64,000 bases of DNA from an uncultured Bacteroidales bacterium (GCA_903913285.1 CAIWKO010000036.1:78691-142690); one strand, 5' to 3'; positions 42,667 to 54,900 are shown, counted from the first letter of the stretch. The notes: a model not told the origin generated them from the sequence alone. Numbers and translations: made by a program.

Positions 42667-44088
42667 TTAAAAGTTTCTATTGTATATTTTATTTATTTCA
42701 TCTGCTTTCATATTTTCATCAAGATATAACGCTATATCGAAGCGTAAAAACCTCTCGTTTGGTCTTCGCCTCGAAATTCTCTGAATATTAATTAGGTGTT
42801 TAGCACTTACATTGTCGGTTGTAATGTTCTTGCCTCCCGTGCCACACCCAAGTGTGAGCGAAGGACTAAGTTTGTTGAACATTCCACCAACAGCACCATG
42901 AGAGGATGGTGTGTTCACACAAATTCTTCCGGCATTCATGTGCATTGCAAAGTATTTTATTTTTTCATCATCATTTGAGAAAATGCTAGCAGAATGACCT
43001 ATTCCACCATGATAGTTGAGGTTTATACACATGTTAATGGCTTTTTCAAAATTATCAACCACATAAAAAGCAAGAATAGGCGCAAGTACTTCGGATGACA
43101 ATGGGTATTCATTGCCTACAGATTTAATAGGAGCTATAAGTATCGCTACATCTATAGGTGCGTTAATTCCGGCTTTTTGCGCAATTTCAAATGCAGGGCG
43201 ACCAACTATATCAGGACTCATCAGATGAGAAGTTTCGTCAATAGCTACTTTGTTCAAAAGGATTATTTCTTCATCATTCAGAAAATAGGCTTTGTTTTTT
43301 TTAAATTCCTCAATAACTTCTTCTGCAATTTCTTGTTCCACAACCACAGCCTGTTCACTTGCACAAATAGTTCCATTGTCAAAGGTTTTTGAGAAAAAAA
43401 TTTGTTCAACTGAAAATGGTATGTCAGCAGTTTTTTCAATAAAAACCGGCACATTACCAGCACCTACTCCAATTGTTGGGGTTCCTGAACTATATGCAGA
43501 CTTTACAAGACTGGAACCTCCTGTGGCAAGAATAAGTGCAAGGCTCTTATGCGACATCAACTCCTGCGTTTGCTCGCGTGTGACGCTGGTAAGCCACTGA
43601 ATACAACCTTCCGGAGCTCCTTCTTTTAATGCAGCTTCGTAGCATATTTGGGCTGTTTCACTGCAACAATTGATCGCTTTTTTGGAAGGACAGATAATTA
43701 CTGGGTTTCGGGATTTTAAGGATATCAGTATTTTAAAAATAACTGTTGAGGTTGGATTTGTTACCGGAATTATTGCAAGTATTGGCCCCATTGGTTGTGC
43801 TATCTCGACAATCCCGCTCTCATTATCCTCATTAATTATACCAACAGTTTTTAAGTTTTTAATGTCTTCATAAACAAGTTGCGATGCCACAACATTTTTC
43901 AGAACTTTATGTTCCCAGATACCAATATTGGTTTCCTGATGTGCCATTTTCGCAAGCATTATTCTCTTGTCAAACGCTGCTTCAAAAACACTTTTTACAA
44001 TTTTATCAGTCTGTTCCTGAGTAAACTGACTGTATTCAGCCGCAGCCATAGTTGCGTTCTGCATTACTTCTTCAATATAATCTTTCAT
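42667..44088 (-). CDS. CoA-acylating aldehyde dehydrogenase
   Basis: The 473 residues match the ALDH half of AdhE-type and EutE/PduP-type enzymes, which turn an aldehyde, CoA and NAD into acyl-CoA. The catalytic cysteine is in FDNGTICASEQ, and the PITNPTSTVIFK-like cofactor segment (PVTNPTSTVIFKIL) is clear. There is no N-terminal microcompartment-targeting helix and no shell genes are nearby, so it is probably free in the cytosol. Ethanol or a longer alcohol fermentation step is possible; the substrate is not known. It is upstream of the STAS gene and 126 bases from a permease gene. Confidence 0.9.
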   Translation of the reverse strand: MKDYIEEVMQNATMAAAEYSQFTQEQTDKIVKSVFEAAFDKRIMLAKMAHQETNIGIWEHKVLKNVVASQLVYEDIKNLKTVGIINEDNESGIVEIAQPMGPILAIIPVTNPTSTVIFKILISLKSRNPVIICPSKKAINCCSETAQICYEAALKEGAPEGCIQWLTSVTREQTQELMSHKSLALILATGGSSLVKSAYSSGTPTIGVGAGNVPVFIEKTADIPFSVEQIFFSKTFDNGTICASEQAVVVEQEIAEEVIEEFKKNKAYFLNDEEIILLNKVAIDETSHLMSPDIVGRPAFEIAQKAGINAPIDVAILIAPIKSVGNEYPLSSEVLAPILAFYVVDNFEKAINMCINLNYHGGIGHSASIFSNDDEKIKYFAMHMNAGRICVNTPSSHGAVGGMFNKLSPSLTLGCGTGGKNITTDNVSAKHLINIQRISRRRPNERFLRFDIALYLDENMKADEINKIYNRNF

Positions 44089-44164
44089 ATTAATATAATT
44101 TTGTTTAAGTAATAAATTTAAAATAATTCAGATTTATTAATAATATTTGTCATAAAGAAATTCT

Positions 44165-44172
44165 CAAATTTA
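44165..44172 (-). promoter_or_regulatory. -7 promoter box upstream of the aldehyde dehydrogenase gene
   Basis: On the minus strand TAAATTTG fits TAnnTTTG, 77 bases before the ATG. It would drive the dehydrogenase-STAS-phosphatase run. Confidence 0.35.
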
Positions 44173-44214
44173 CATTTTTTTTCATAATACACGGCTTTAA
44201 TCACTTTCAATTCA

Positions 44215-45504
44215 CTAAGATTCTTTACTCATCAGGCCGAGTTTATCAAAACACCAAAAAGTCAAAGACAAAACAATGCCTACAATAGCGGCTAAGTCCA
44301 TTCCCCTTAGCTTTACCGTTCCCATGCTGATACCCGCCCCACTTACACCTGCAACAAAAGTAATTGCTCCTATAACCATATTGCGGTTTTTGCTGAAATC
44401 AACCTTTTGCTCAACAAACATTCTAATCCCTTGTACAGCAATTATTCCAAATAAAAGCATTGTTATGCCACCAATCACCGCAGCAGGTATTGTGGAAATT
44501 GCAGATGAAACCTTTCCAATACATGAAAAAATAATAGCAAGCAAGGCAGCCCCTCGTATTACCCAAACGGAATATACACGTGTAATTGCCATGACTCCGA
44601 TATTTTCACCATAAGTGGTATTGGGAGTTGAACCCACCAATCCTGACAAAACATTGCTAATACCATCCCCCATAAGAGAGCGATGTAAACCTGGTTTTTC
44701 AATAAGGTTTGATTCCGTAATTCTTCCGGTAACAATTAAATGACTGATATGTTCAGCCAGTATAACAACACAAACAGGAGCAATAATAAAAATGGCATTC
44801 AAATCGAAAACTGGTGCAGTGAACTTAGGCAAAGCAAACCAAGCAGCATTGCTAATCGCAGTTGTATCAACCATACCCATAAAAAAGGCAAGCAAATAAC
44901 CGACAACAACTGCAATCAGGATAATGATGACTTGTATAAAACCCCTGAACATCACTGAGCCAAAAACACCAATACAAAGGGTTGACATTGAAATTATAAC
45001 AACCTTGTTGTCTATTACAAATGGTTGAACAACTTTTCCAATTGCTGTGGGCCAGGGAGCTAGACCAGCCTGTTGTGCAGCAAAAGGCGCCAATTCAAGC
45101 CCGATAATGGCTACTACCGCACCCATAACACAAGGAGGCATCACAATATCAATCCACCCTATGCCCCAACGTTTAACTACAAATGACATCAGTATGAAGA
45201 ACAACCCAAAGAAGATGAACCCTGACTGGGCATGACTATATCCACCATAAACGCCAATAATCAATAATGTGGGAGCAATAAAAGCAGAACTTGAACCCAA
45301 ATAAGCAGGGATTCCTCCTTTGGTAACCCATGAATAAAGTAAAGTACCAATGCCATTCATAAGTAATGCAATAGCAGGGTCAACTCCTAAAAGAATTGGG
45401 GCTATAATTGTACCACTAAACATTGCTGTCAAGTGCTGGAAACTAAGTGGCAAACTTTCCAACAAAGGAAGTTTTTCATGAATACCAATAATGCGACGTG
45501 CCAT
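44215..45504 (-). CDS. NCS2-family uracil-type permease
   Basis: The 429 residues give about 12-14 helices with the UraA pattern: LGSSSAFIAP near 70, and GDGISNVLSGLVGSTPNTTYGENIGVMAIT in the second half. Uracil or a related nucleobase would be taken up by proton symport. It starts 30 bases after the MFS gene of the peptide cluster on the same strand, so it may share that transcript. Confidence 0.9.
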   Translation of the reverse strand: MARRIIGIHEKLPLLESLPLSFQHLTAMFSGTIIAPILLGVDPAIALLMNGIGTLLYSWVTKGGIPAYLGSSSAFIAPTLLIIGVYGGYSHAQSGFIFFGLFFILMSFVVKRWGIGWIDIVMPPCVMGAVVAIIGLELAPFAAQQAGLAPWPTAIGKVVQPFVIDNKVVIISMSTLCIGVFGSVMFRGFIQVIIILIAVVVGYLLAFFMGMVDTTAISNAAWFALPKFTAPVFDLNAIFIIAPVCVVILAEHISHLIVTGRITESNLIEKPGLHRSLMGDGISNVLSGLVGSTPNTTYGENIGVMAITRVYSVWVIRGAALLAIIFSCIGKVSSAISTIPAAVIGGITMLLFGIIAVQGIRMFVEQKVDFSKNRNMVIGAITFVAGVSGAGISMGTVKLRGMDLAAIVGIVLSLTFWCFDKLGLMSKES

Positions 45505-45534
45505 GTTATTTATTGAAAATTTAATCTTAACGTA

Positions 45535-46989
45535 TTATTTTATAATTTGCTTTTTCGGTGTTAAAAATGAAAATATAATCGCCAATCCATAAAGAACTGC
45601 AGCAAGTATAATGACAAAATGTAATCCTGAAATAATACTTTCAGGGGAAAAGCCTGACAATGTTTTTGATTGAATTCCGATATTTGTATTTCTTTCGACA
45701 AAGAATAAGCTGAAAATGATTTCAAAAATTGCGACTCCAATTACAGACCCAAGATTTGTCAATGTTCGCAGTATTCCCGAAGCAACACCAGGCGCATCTT
45801 TAGGGGCTGCGCTCATGATTTGATTATTGTTAGGCGGCAGGAAGATGCCCAGGGAAAATCCTGTAATGAACAAAAAAGTTACTACTGGCCAAAGTCCCTG
45901 AAAATACATTGAAAATGGGAAAATAATTGTGGCAATTAAGCTAATTGACGCTCCGATGATGCATAAAGAACGCGAGGATATCATCTTATCTGAAGCCTTG
46001 CCTGCAAGGGGTCCTATTATCATATTTGTCAACGGGAAAGCCATTAGAACCAACCCGGCTTTTTCAGGTGAGAGACCAAGCGCATATATCAAATAAAAGG
46101 GCAAAACGAAGTTTGTGCCATTTGCAGCCATGAAAACAAAGAAATTCGCAAGATTCGGATAGGTAAAGCTTTTAATTCTGAATAACTTTAAATTGAGCAG
46201 TGGAAATTTGAAGTTATTCTCCTGCCTGATAAAAAGAAATAGGAAAACCAAAGACACTAAAAAAGAACCAACAATCAAAGGAGATGTCCAGCCAAACTTT
46301 CTTCCCGTATTTAATGAGAACATCAATGTTACGAGCCAGAAAAAACAATAGAATACTCCCGGAATATCGAATTTCTCGCGAATCAAACTAATTTCTTTTT
46401 CACGGGGAAATTTTCTTAGAACAATGATTATCGCAATAATACCGATAGGAATGTTTATTAGAAACACCCCTTGCCAACCAAAATTAGCCGTAATAAGTCC
46501 TCCGAGTGGCGCTCCCATGGCAAACCCAACAGCTGCAGCGGTAGCCAGTATGCCAAAAGAATATCCCCGTTTTTCCGGTGGAAGAAACCTTGTAATGATA
46601 GCTGAAGGTACAGTGTAAAGAATAGCGCCACCCAGGGCTTGCAAAGACCGGGAGAATATCAGCACATATAATGAAGATGAAATACTACACAGAATTGAAC
46701 CTAAGACAAATACTAAATAGCCGACAATAAAGAGTTTTATCAATCCTACTCTATCTCCTAATTTTCCAAAAAATGGAATGGCGCTCGTCAAAATAAGCAG
46801 ATATACAATAACAATCCATGAAACTCCATCAATACCAACATTCAATGATTTAGAAATTGCAGGCAGTGAGATATTCACAATATAGTTATCGAGCATACAC
46901 ATGAAGGCAGCAAAAGCGATACTATATATTATCCAACGTTGTTTTGCAGGGTCAGTAACAATTATCTGATTTGAATCTGTATTTATCAT
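45535..46989 (-). CDS. MFS exporter, DHA2 (EmrB/QacA-type) family
   Basis: Fourteen membrane helices fit in 484 residues, as in DHA2 drug exporters. The family motifs are seen: DNYIVNISLPAIS in helix 1 (motif D1) and GKLGDRVGLIK in loop 2-3 (motif A). It is nine bases after the phosphopantetheinyl transferase gene in the NRPS cluster, so it probably exports the peptide product or gives self-resistance. The real substrate is unknown. Confidence 0.9.
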   Translation of the reverse strand: MINTDSNQIIVTDPAKQRWIIYSIAFAAFMCMLDNYIVNISLPAISKSLNVGIDGVSWIVIVYLLILTSAIPFFGKLGDRVGLIKLFIVGYLVFVLGSILCSISSSLYVLIFSRSLQALGGAILYTVPSAIITRFLPPEKRGYSFGILATAAAVGFAMGAPLGGLITANFGWQGVFLINIPIGIIAIIIVLRKFPREKEISLIREKFDIPGVFYCFFWLVTLMFSLNTGRKFGWTSPLIVGSFLVSLVFLFLFIRQENNFKFPLLNLKLFRIKSFTYPNLANFFVFMAANGTNFVLPFYLIYALGLSPEKAGLVLMAFPLTNMIIGPLAGKASDKMISSRSLCIIGASISLIATIIFPFSMYFQGLWPVVTFLFITGFSLGIFLPPNNNQIMSAAPKDAPGVASGILRTLTNLGSVIGVAIFEIIFSLFFVERNTNIGIQSKTLSGFSPESIISGLHFVIILAAVLYGLAIIFSFLTPKKQIIK

Positions 46990-46998
46990 GAGTAGCTT

Positions 46999-47664
46999 TT
47001 ATTCCGGAATGCGGATTTTTATATCATTACTAAATTGTGTGTCTAAACTACATGCGCAAAGTTTGTAGCCATTATCAAAATCATATTGTTTCAAACTGTA
47101 TCCCCTTTCAACATCACCGGTCAGGAGGATTTGATGGTTATTCATACTTGCTCCAAAAGAATCAGGGGCTATAGAAAATCCAGCACCTATTGCCTTCAGG
47201 TAACTTTCTTTAATTGTCCAAATTGTGTAGAAATAATCAAGTTGTTCAGCTTTATCTGCAATACAGGTCATTGTTTTAAATTCTTTTTCTGTAAAACAAT
47301 TCTTCGCAATACTTAAGTCTATTGGCTGTATTATTTCTATATCAACCCCTACAGGTAATGCTGATACAGCACAAACGGACCAATTCCCGGAATGTGATAT
47401 GTTAAAATGCGGTCCAAAAGTAGAGTTGTAAAATGGTTTTCCGTTTTTGCCATAATCAATCATAATCTCATATAAATCCAAATGAAGTTTTTCAGATAAC
47501 ACAGACCTTGTGAGCCATTCCCCGGCAAGAGACCTCAATGCATCTTCAATGTGCAAGAATGAATTTATATGCTTTCTTCGCTCAGAATTTATATAAGGAT
47601 ACATTCTGTCGAAGTAAAATGTTTTATACTCTTTCGTTGCCTGTACAGCATAAATCTCCACCAT
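46999..47664 (-). CDS. 4'-phosphopantetheinyl transferase (Sfp type)
   Basis: It attaches the phosphopantetheine arm of CoA to the carrier domains of the NRPS. The signatures are VGVDIEII (Mg-binding Asp and Glu) and WTIKESYLKAIGAG (WxxKESxxK), with the FxxxE segment CFTEKEF between them. At 221 residues it is the two-domain Sfp form. The gene lies 32 bases after the GMC oxidoreductase and nine before the exporter. It is the natural partner of the NRPS. Confidence 0.93.
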   Translation of the reverse strand: MVEIYAVQATKEYKTFYFDRMYPYINSERRKHINSFLHIEDALRSLAGEWLTRSVLSEKLHLDLYEIMIDYGKNGKPFYNSTFGPHFNISHSGNWSVCAVSALPVGVDIEIIQPIDLSIAKNCFTEKEFKTMTCIADKAEQLDYFYTIWTIKESYLKAIGAGFSIAPDSFGASMNNHQILLTGDVERGYSLKQYDFDNGYKLCACSLDTQFSNDIKIRIPE

Positions 47665-47696
47665 AAAATTCTATTGGGATCTCAACAGTTATACTA

Positions 47697-48932
47697 TCAA
47701 CATTTTTTTCCAAACCACTTTGCAATAGCCATAATTGTAAGGATAGGCGGCAATCCTGGCGATTCTGGTAAAATACTTCCATCGCAAACAAACAGGTTGT
47801 CTATTTTTGTTTGCAGGTTATTGTCCACCACAACACCTAATGCTGCTGATGCTCCGTTATGCCCACCATATATACCTTCCCGTTTTTGAATAGTTTCGGG
47901 CCTAGCTCCGGCAGCCATTAAAAGCTCTCTTGCTGCCTCACCTCCCTTATCGAGACGTTTTCTGTCCTGAGTTGTGGCTGCTTTGGAAAATGTACCGTCA
48001 GGATAGATTTTTCCCTGCGCCTCATCTTTGATTTTAACAATAACAGCAAATAGATTATTGTTCATATAGGCATCTACATTGTCCTTTAAATAATATTTTA
48101 GTTTGCTTTTGTCCTTGAAAGAACCTGTAGAGTGAATAAATCCTTCTTTCTCTAAAAACTCTGTATTAACTAGTTGCATTGGTGGTTCATGAGATAAATC
48201 TATATCAGGAGTTATGCCATAATAAAGCTCGCAAATATCAATAAATAAATTTTGCCCTGCATTTTTAATTCCGGAGTTCTGTAGAATAACCGGAGATTTA
48301 ATTCCTCCTGCTGCCAGGACTGTTGAATTACTATAATATTTAACAGGCCCGTTTGGAGAAATACATTCCACCCCTTTGGCTTTGCCATTTTGCACAATGA
48401 CTTTTTCTACTTTGGTGTTATAGACCACTTCCACACCCAGTGATTCCGCTTCCCTGAGAAAACTCAGAGCTGTCCATTTTGCACCCGACGGGCAACCCAG
48501 ACTGCAATTGCCGCATCCTGTACATTTTGTATGGTCAATAAATTTGGGCATTTTGCGCATCCCTATTCCGGCTTTTTTACATATTTCAAGCAATCTGTGT
48601 GAACCCTCAGGGGAAAGAAGAGAATCATGAATCGGTGCCAGCCCTGTCGCTTTTTCAAGTTCCGTATATTCATTTTCCAAAAAAATACCGAACTCAGCAA
48701 GAGGTTTTTCCAGGCTGCGTACACCATTTGCATTGGCTAAAACTGTTGCACCCCCGGCACCATAAGCAGTAAATATATCGGTTCCTTCCGCCGATTTTTC
48801 AAGTACAAAAGGCAGAGGATAAACATTACTGCCGGTTTCAACTACAAGAACTTTTCGTCCTTTCTTTGCAAGTTCAAGAGATAGGGTAGCGCCTCCTGCA
48901 CCTGACCCTACAATAATAAAATCATAATTCAT
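47697..48932 (-). CDS. GMC-type FAD oxidoreductase with an Fe-S motif
   Basis: FAD motif VGSGAGGATLSLELAKKGRKV at the start and the C-terminal GMC signature near GGHNGASAALGVVVD and GLPPILTIMAIAKW are clear. Between residues 137 and 147 is CTGCGNCSLGCPSGAKW, a cysteine set of the kind found in some GMC enzymes that could carry an Fe-S cluster. At 411 residues it is short. It starts 11 bases after the NRPS gene and could oxidise the peptide product, for example a dihydropyrazinone to a pyrazinone. That role is inference. Confidence 0.87.
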   Translation of the reverse strand: MNYDFIIVGSGAGGATLSLELAKKGRKVLVVETGSNVYPLPFVLEKSAEGTDIFTAYGAGGATVLANANGVRSLEKPLAEFGIFLENEYTELEKATGLAPIHDSLLSPEGSHRLLEICKKAGIGMRKMPKFIDHTKCTGCGNCSLGCPSGAKWTALSFLREAESLGVEVVYNTKVEKVIVQNGKAKGVECISPNGPVKYYSNSTVLAAGGIKSPVILQNSGIKNAGQNLFIDICELYYGITPDIDLSHEPPMQLVNTEFLEKEGFIHSTGSFKDKSKLKYYLKDNVDAYMNNNLFAVIVKIKDEAQGKIYPDGTFSKAATTQDRKRLDKGGEAARELLMAAGARPETIQKREGIYGGHNGASAALGVVVDNNLQTKIDNLFVCDGSILPESPGLPPILTIMAIAKWFGKKC

Positions 48933-48943
48933 ACTACATGTTT

Positions 48944-51900
48944 TTAATTATTAATAAATGTTATTTCCTTGAGATAATTTAAAATCAGACTGAGATAATC
49001 GGCATATTTTTCCGGATATTGAATACCCAACGTATGTCCTTTTTCCTTCACCTCCTTCGAATTCCAGCGGGAAAATGTTTTCCATTCCCTGGTCATAATA
49101 TCTTTTCTTTCCCTTAAATAAAATTCCCTGATAGGATACATTGCATTTTTTTCATCTGCCATTGCAAGATGTTTATCCTTCCATATATTTACCGGAAGCA
49201 AATCCAGTTTGTAACCACAACTTTTTATAATATCAATATATTCCCTCCAGCTAATCTCATGAGGATTGCTGATATTGTAAATATTAAACCCCCGTGAGCT
49301 ATTGGCCAGTTCTATGATTGCATTACCAAGGATATCAACCGGCATCATTTCCACCGACCTCTGCCAATCCGGTGCAGCTCCCATCTGAATACATCCTTTC
49401 ATAACAAGGAGAGCATGGTTCTTTTCGGGAGGACAGATTCCTTCTTTGCTGTCACCGGTGATGTTTCCGGGGCGGAAAATGTTAATGTCAATGCCCTGTA
49501 CATTACTTAATATTTTCTCGGAAACCCATTTGCTTAATGTATATCCGTTTGTTGATATCGGTGAGTCTTTGGCGTCAACTTCAACCTGGAATCCTTTAGC
49601 ATCTCTGATACTTGCCACGCCCAATGTCGAAATATAATTGAGGGTTTTCTTTTTGCCTGTGGCCGCAATTTTAAGAAGCTCCACTGTTGATAAAACATTG
49701 GATTTGCGCATCGTATTATAATCATACATGTGATGAACCATAGCTCCCGAATGAAAGATGGAATCAAGCTTTTCTTTCATCATTTCTAATGTGGAATCAT
49801 CCATTCCAAGATTTGTTTCAGCTAAATTTCCCTTTACAAGGAATACTCTTGGGTGATTTTTTAAATATTCCTTTTTATATAAATCAAGGGTTTCTTCGTA
49901 ACGGTGCTGAATATCTTCATTATCCTTGCCTCTTACCAGGCAGTAAATGTCAGCCTTAGTTTTCTTAATTAACCCATCAAGCAGATATATGCCCAAAAAC
50001 CCTGTGATACCTGTGAGAAATACAGATTGGGGTTCCTTATCATTAATTAATGTAGTGTTCTCAACTTTTACAGTAATTTCAGCATCTTTAAGAGCTAAAC
50101 TTAAATTGTTTTCGGATGCGCCTGAAGTTATTCCTGTACCGTCAATAAATGCAGACAGATATGCAATAGTGGGCTGCGCGAACATTTGAGATATATTCAC
50201 ATCTGCGCCAAGTTTCCTCTTAACACTTGAAAGCATTCTTACGGTGAAAATGGAATTACCTCCTATTTCAAAGAAGTTATCATTGACACTTATCTTGTCA
50301 AGTTTTAAAAGTTCTTTCCATATTTCAGCCAACGTAATTTCTGTTTGAGTAACAGGCGGGTTATATTCTCTTTTAGAAGACATAATTTCTTCTAATTTTG
50401 GTGTAGGGAGTTTGCTTCTGTCAACTTTAAAATTACTGTTTAGTTTGAATGATTCCATTTTTATAAAAGCTGTTGGAATCATAAATTCGGGAAGCTGACG
50501 GGCAAGGAAAGTTTTCATATCTTCTTGCGCTACTGCATTATCTCTGGGAACCCAATAAGCAATAAGATATTGATTCCAGGGAATTACCACACATTGTTTA
50601 ACCTCCTCATGCCTCAGAAGTACAGCTTCAATCTCCTCCGGTTCGATTCTGAAACCGCGTATTTTCACCTGGAAGTCTATCCGTCCGAGGAACTCGATAT
50701 TGCCGTCCTGCATCCATCTGACCAAATCGCCTGTCTTATACAGACGTGTATTTCTATTCTTCTCTTTATCCTCTTTAGTGGCGAATGGATTATCAACAAA
50801 CCGCTCTTTTGTAAGTTCAGGTCTGTTAAGATAACCTATTGCAAGAGAATCTCCGCCAATATAAAGTTCTCCTGGTACACCTACAGGTGTTGGATTTAAT
50901 TTAGTATCAAGTATATAGGCGGCATAATTGTGGAGTGGCTTTCCAATAGGGATAACATCGCTGTCAATATATTTGTCAGTAATAAGACAGTAAGTGCTGA
51001 AACAAGTACATTCTGTGGGTCCATAACAGTTGTAGACATTCAGAGTATCTGGTTTCGCTTCAAGTAATTTTCTAACGCAACCGACATTAACAGCTTCACC
51101 ACCAAATAATACGGATTTGAGCGAAAAGAGGGCCTCTGTGTCGCAGTCCACGACAGCGTTAAACAGAGAAGTTGTAAGCCAGGCAGATGTGATTTTGTTA
51201 TCAGAAATTTCCTTTTTTAACAAATTAAAATTCTCAATTTTGTCGCTGTCAATAATGACAATAGTTGCCCCAATAAGTAATGTTGCCCAGAACTCGTATA
51301 TTGTAGCGTCGAAGGCATAATTTGCACTTTGTGCAATAATATCATTTTCAGAAATTACATCTGTTTTAATGCTTGTAACGAAATTGGTTACCGCTCGTTG
51401 AGGGATTGTTACGCCTTTGGGGTTGCCTGTTGAGCCGGAAGTATAGATGATATAAGCAATATCTTCCGTGCTGATTTTATTACCCGGGTTTTTATCTGAA
51501 ATATCGGCGTTATCTACAGCTTCTTTATCAAGAGGGATGACAATTCTTTCTTCTTCTGCAAGAAAAGGCAATTTCTTCAATAGATTACTTTGAGTGAGGA
51601 TTATCTTTAACGCGGAATCTTCCATAATAAACCGGATGCGGTTTTCAGGATAATTAGGTGGTATCGGAACATAAGCGCAGCCCGATTTGAGAATCCCCAG
51701 CAAACCAATCAGCATATCAGAGCAGCGGTCCATACATATACCGATGCAGGCATTTTGTGTATCAGGAGAAGTCTTCTGTTGAATTTTATTCAGCTTGTTT
51801 GCTAATTTATTGGCTTCTGCATTTAATTTTTTGTAAGAAATTTTTTTGCCGTTATGAACGATTGCAACTTTATCAGGATGCCGGTTCACCTGCTCTTCAA

Positions 51901-54900
51901 ACGTGTCAATTATTGTGAGGCTCCTGTCGTATTTCACGGCGTTATCATTGAATCCAAACAATATATGTTCTTTCTCCTTAGGCAGCAGTATGTTTACATC
52001 TTCAATATTTTTCCCGGGAGATTTAATTATTTCTTCCAGCAGTGTGAGGTAATGCTCAAACATTCCCTCAATTGTTTCTCTTTTAAAAATATCGCTGTTG
52101 TATTCCCAAACAATAGTTATATCTTCCGTTTCCAATTGAGCTGATTCGGTGGCTACATGCTGTTCTGCCCGCGGGATACAGATGACATTCATATCCACTT
52201 TGGCCGTGGCATTATGTCTTTCAAGCAATTCGCCATGAAGCCCGGCAAAATCGAGAAGAGGAATATCGCTGTCGTGAAAAGCGAACAAGACCTGAAACAA
52301 TGGATTTCGCCCTGGCGTAACACCTGCTTTCATCCGCTCCACAATATGCATGAAAGGTATATCATAATGAGCAGCATCGTAAATCATGCTTTCCTTTGTT
52401 TTATTTAAAAGCTCTTTAAAGGTCGGATTTTTTGATAAATCGGAATAAAGGAGAACGGTATTCACAAACATCCCCATCAGTCCTTCGGTTTCCTTTAAAT
52501 TGCGGTTGGCAACCCCGGTGCCTATGAGAAACTGCGACTGCCTACTGTATTTTGAAATCAATATGGCAAAGGCAGAGTACATTGTATTAAAAAGAGTGAC
52601 CTTATTGTTTCTGCTGAATTCGCGCAGAGAATGATACAGGCTTCTTTTTAAATTAAGCCTAATAGCATCCCCGTTAAAACTCTGAACGGAAGGACGCGGA
52701 TGGTCGGTAGGAAGATTTAAAACAGAGGGATAATCCTTGATTTTATTTATCCAATAACTTATTTTTTCTTCAAGACGGTCGCCTGAAAGATTGTTGCGCT
52801 GCCATATAGTATAATCGGCATATTGTATGGGCAATTCCTGCAAAGGCGAGGGCTTCCCTTCTTTGCAGGCAATATAAAACGCTTTCATTTCTCTCAGGAA
52901 AATACCGGCTTCCCATCCGTCATGAAGAAAATGATGCTCCATGTGCAGGAAAATATGTTCTTCTTCACTGATTTTAAAAAGGCTCCACGATATAAGCGGA
53001 AGTTTGCTAAAGTCGAATGAGTGGGATAATACTTTTTCCATAAGTTTTTCCGCTTCTCCGGCTCTTTTATCTTCGGGCAAACCGGTGAGGTCAACCTCAT
53101 TAAGTTTTACCTTCCAGGGTGCATGGACAATCTGAACCGGCCCCTGTGTGCCTTCATGGAAAGTTGTTCTCAAAATCTCATGACGAATGACCATTTCATT
53201 GAGAAACTGCACTAAACTATTTTTGTCGAGTTTTCCTTTCAGCGACAGTGAAAATTGAAAGTTATAAGCCCTGTTGTTGGGAACAAGTTTGCTCAAAAAC
53301 CATATCTGTTCCTGCTGAAATGAAAGTGGAATGTTTTTCCTTTTAGGTACCCGCGAAATTGAAATAAGTTCCGCCTTTTCATTCACGGTTATCTCAGAGA
53401 TAAATTTTGCCAGACTCTGAATATTCCGGTGCTCAAAAATATCTTTTAGTTCAATCTTTTTCGAAAATTTCTTTCTTATTTCAGAAGCTATCTTTGCAGC
53501 CATCAGAGAATGAACACCCATGTCGAAGATATCCCTGTCTGCACTGATTTTTTCAAGATTCATGACTACACAAAGAATTTCAGAAATCAATACTTCATGC
53601 GGAGTTTGAGGAGCCACATATTCTCTGGGGGATTTATCGCCGGTGCATAAAAGTCCTATTGTTGGTGCTGGTAATAACCTTCGTTCTATCTTATTGTTTG
53701 GCGACAAAGGCATTTCCGCAAGTTCTACAAATACGGCCGGAATCATAAAATAAGGTAAAAACTCTGACAAATGTGCTTTTAAGTCAGTGATAGCAGGCGA
53801 AGTTTCAGGCATGGGTACATAATAAGCAGCCAGGCGGTTTTCATTACCCTCTTCATAAGGAACAACAACACATTCTTTAATTTCTCCATGAGTCGAAAGA
53901 ACGGCTTCAATTTCGCCCGGTTCAACACGAAATCCTCTTATTTTTACCTGGAAATCAACTCGTCCAAGGAAATCAATTGAACCATTGTTGAGCCACCTTA
54001 CGCGATCGCCCGACTTGTAAAGCCTGAGATTTTTTCCTTCTTCTTTTTCTTCAAGGGTAACAAAGGGGTTTTCAATAAAACGTTCGGCTGTGAGTTCCTG
54101 ACGATTCAAATATCCCCGGCAGACACCCGTTCCGCCAATATGAAGCTCACCTGGTACGCCTATAGGTGCCGGATACAAATATTTGTCGAGGACATAGACT
54201 TTCATATTATCGTTAGGTCCACCTATTTCAGTAGTTAAACACTGATTATTAAAAAGACATCCATTTGAAATTACTGTACATTCGGTAGGTCCGTATACGT
54301 TGAATAAAGCTCTGCCTTTACTCCAGAAATTCAATGTTTCTCTGTCGGAAATCTCACCTCCGGTATAAATGGATTTCAGAGAAGGCAGTTCCTCTTTCGG
54401 CATGGCATTTAATACGGCAGGTGTTAAAAACACATCACTGATGCATTGGTCCTTTAGATAACTAAATAATGCTTCTGGATCCATTCTTAGTTCATTATGG
54501 GTAATGTACAATGTAGACCCGAATAATAATGCAGGGAAAATATCCCCCACCGACATATCAAAATTTATTGAGGAAAACTGTAGTATACGGGAATCAGTAT
54601 TGAGTTCCCGGTTTTTCCGGGCAAAAAAGGCATAGTTAATAACATTTCTATGTTCAATCATTGCACCTTTTGGTTTGCCTGTTGACCCTGAAGTATAAAT
54701 GATATATGCCAGGTTACGTGAATTGTTGATGAGTTCAGGATTCTTATCAGAATATTTTGAGATGACTCCCCAACCGCCATCAAGAGAAATTACGCCATAA
54801 TCTGTTTCATTTAAAAAAAGAAGTTTGTCAAGATTGACCATTTCTGTTACAACCAAAGGTGCAAGGGCATCATCCATCATAAACCGGAGGCGGTCTGCAG

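Noticed and set aside
42667..44088. Bacterial microcompartment locus
   Set aside because: The aldehyde dehydrogenase lacks a targeting helix and no shell-protein genes are in the window.
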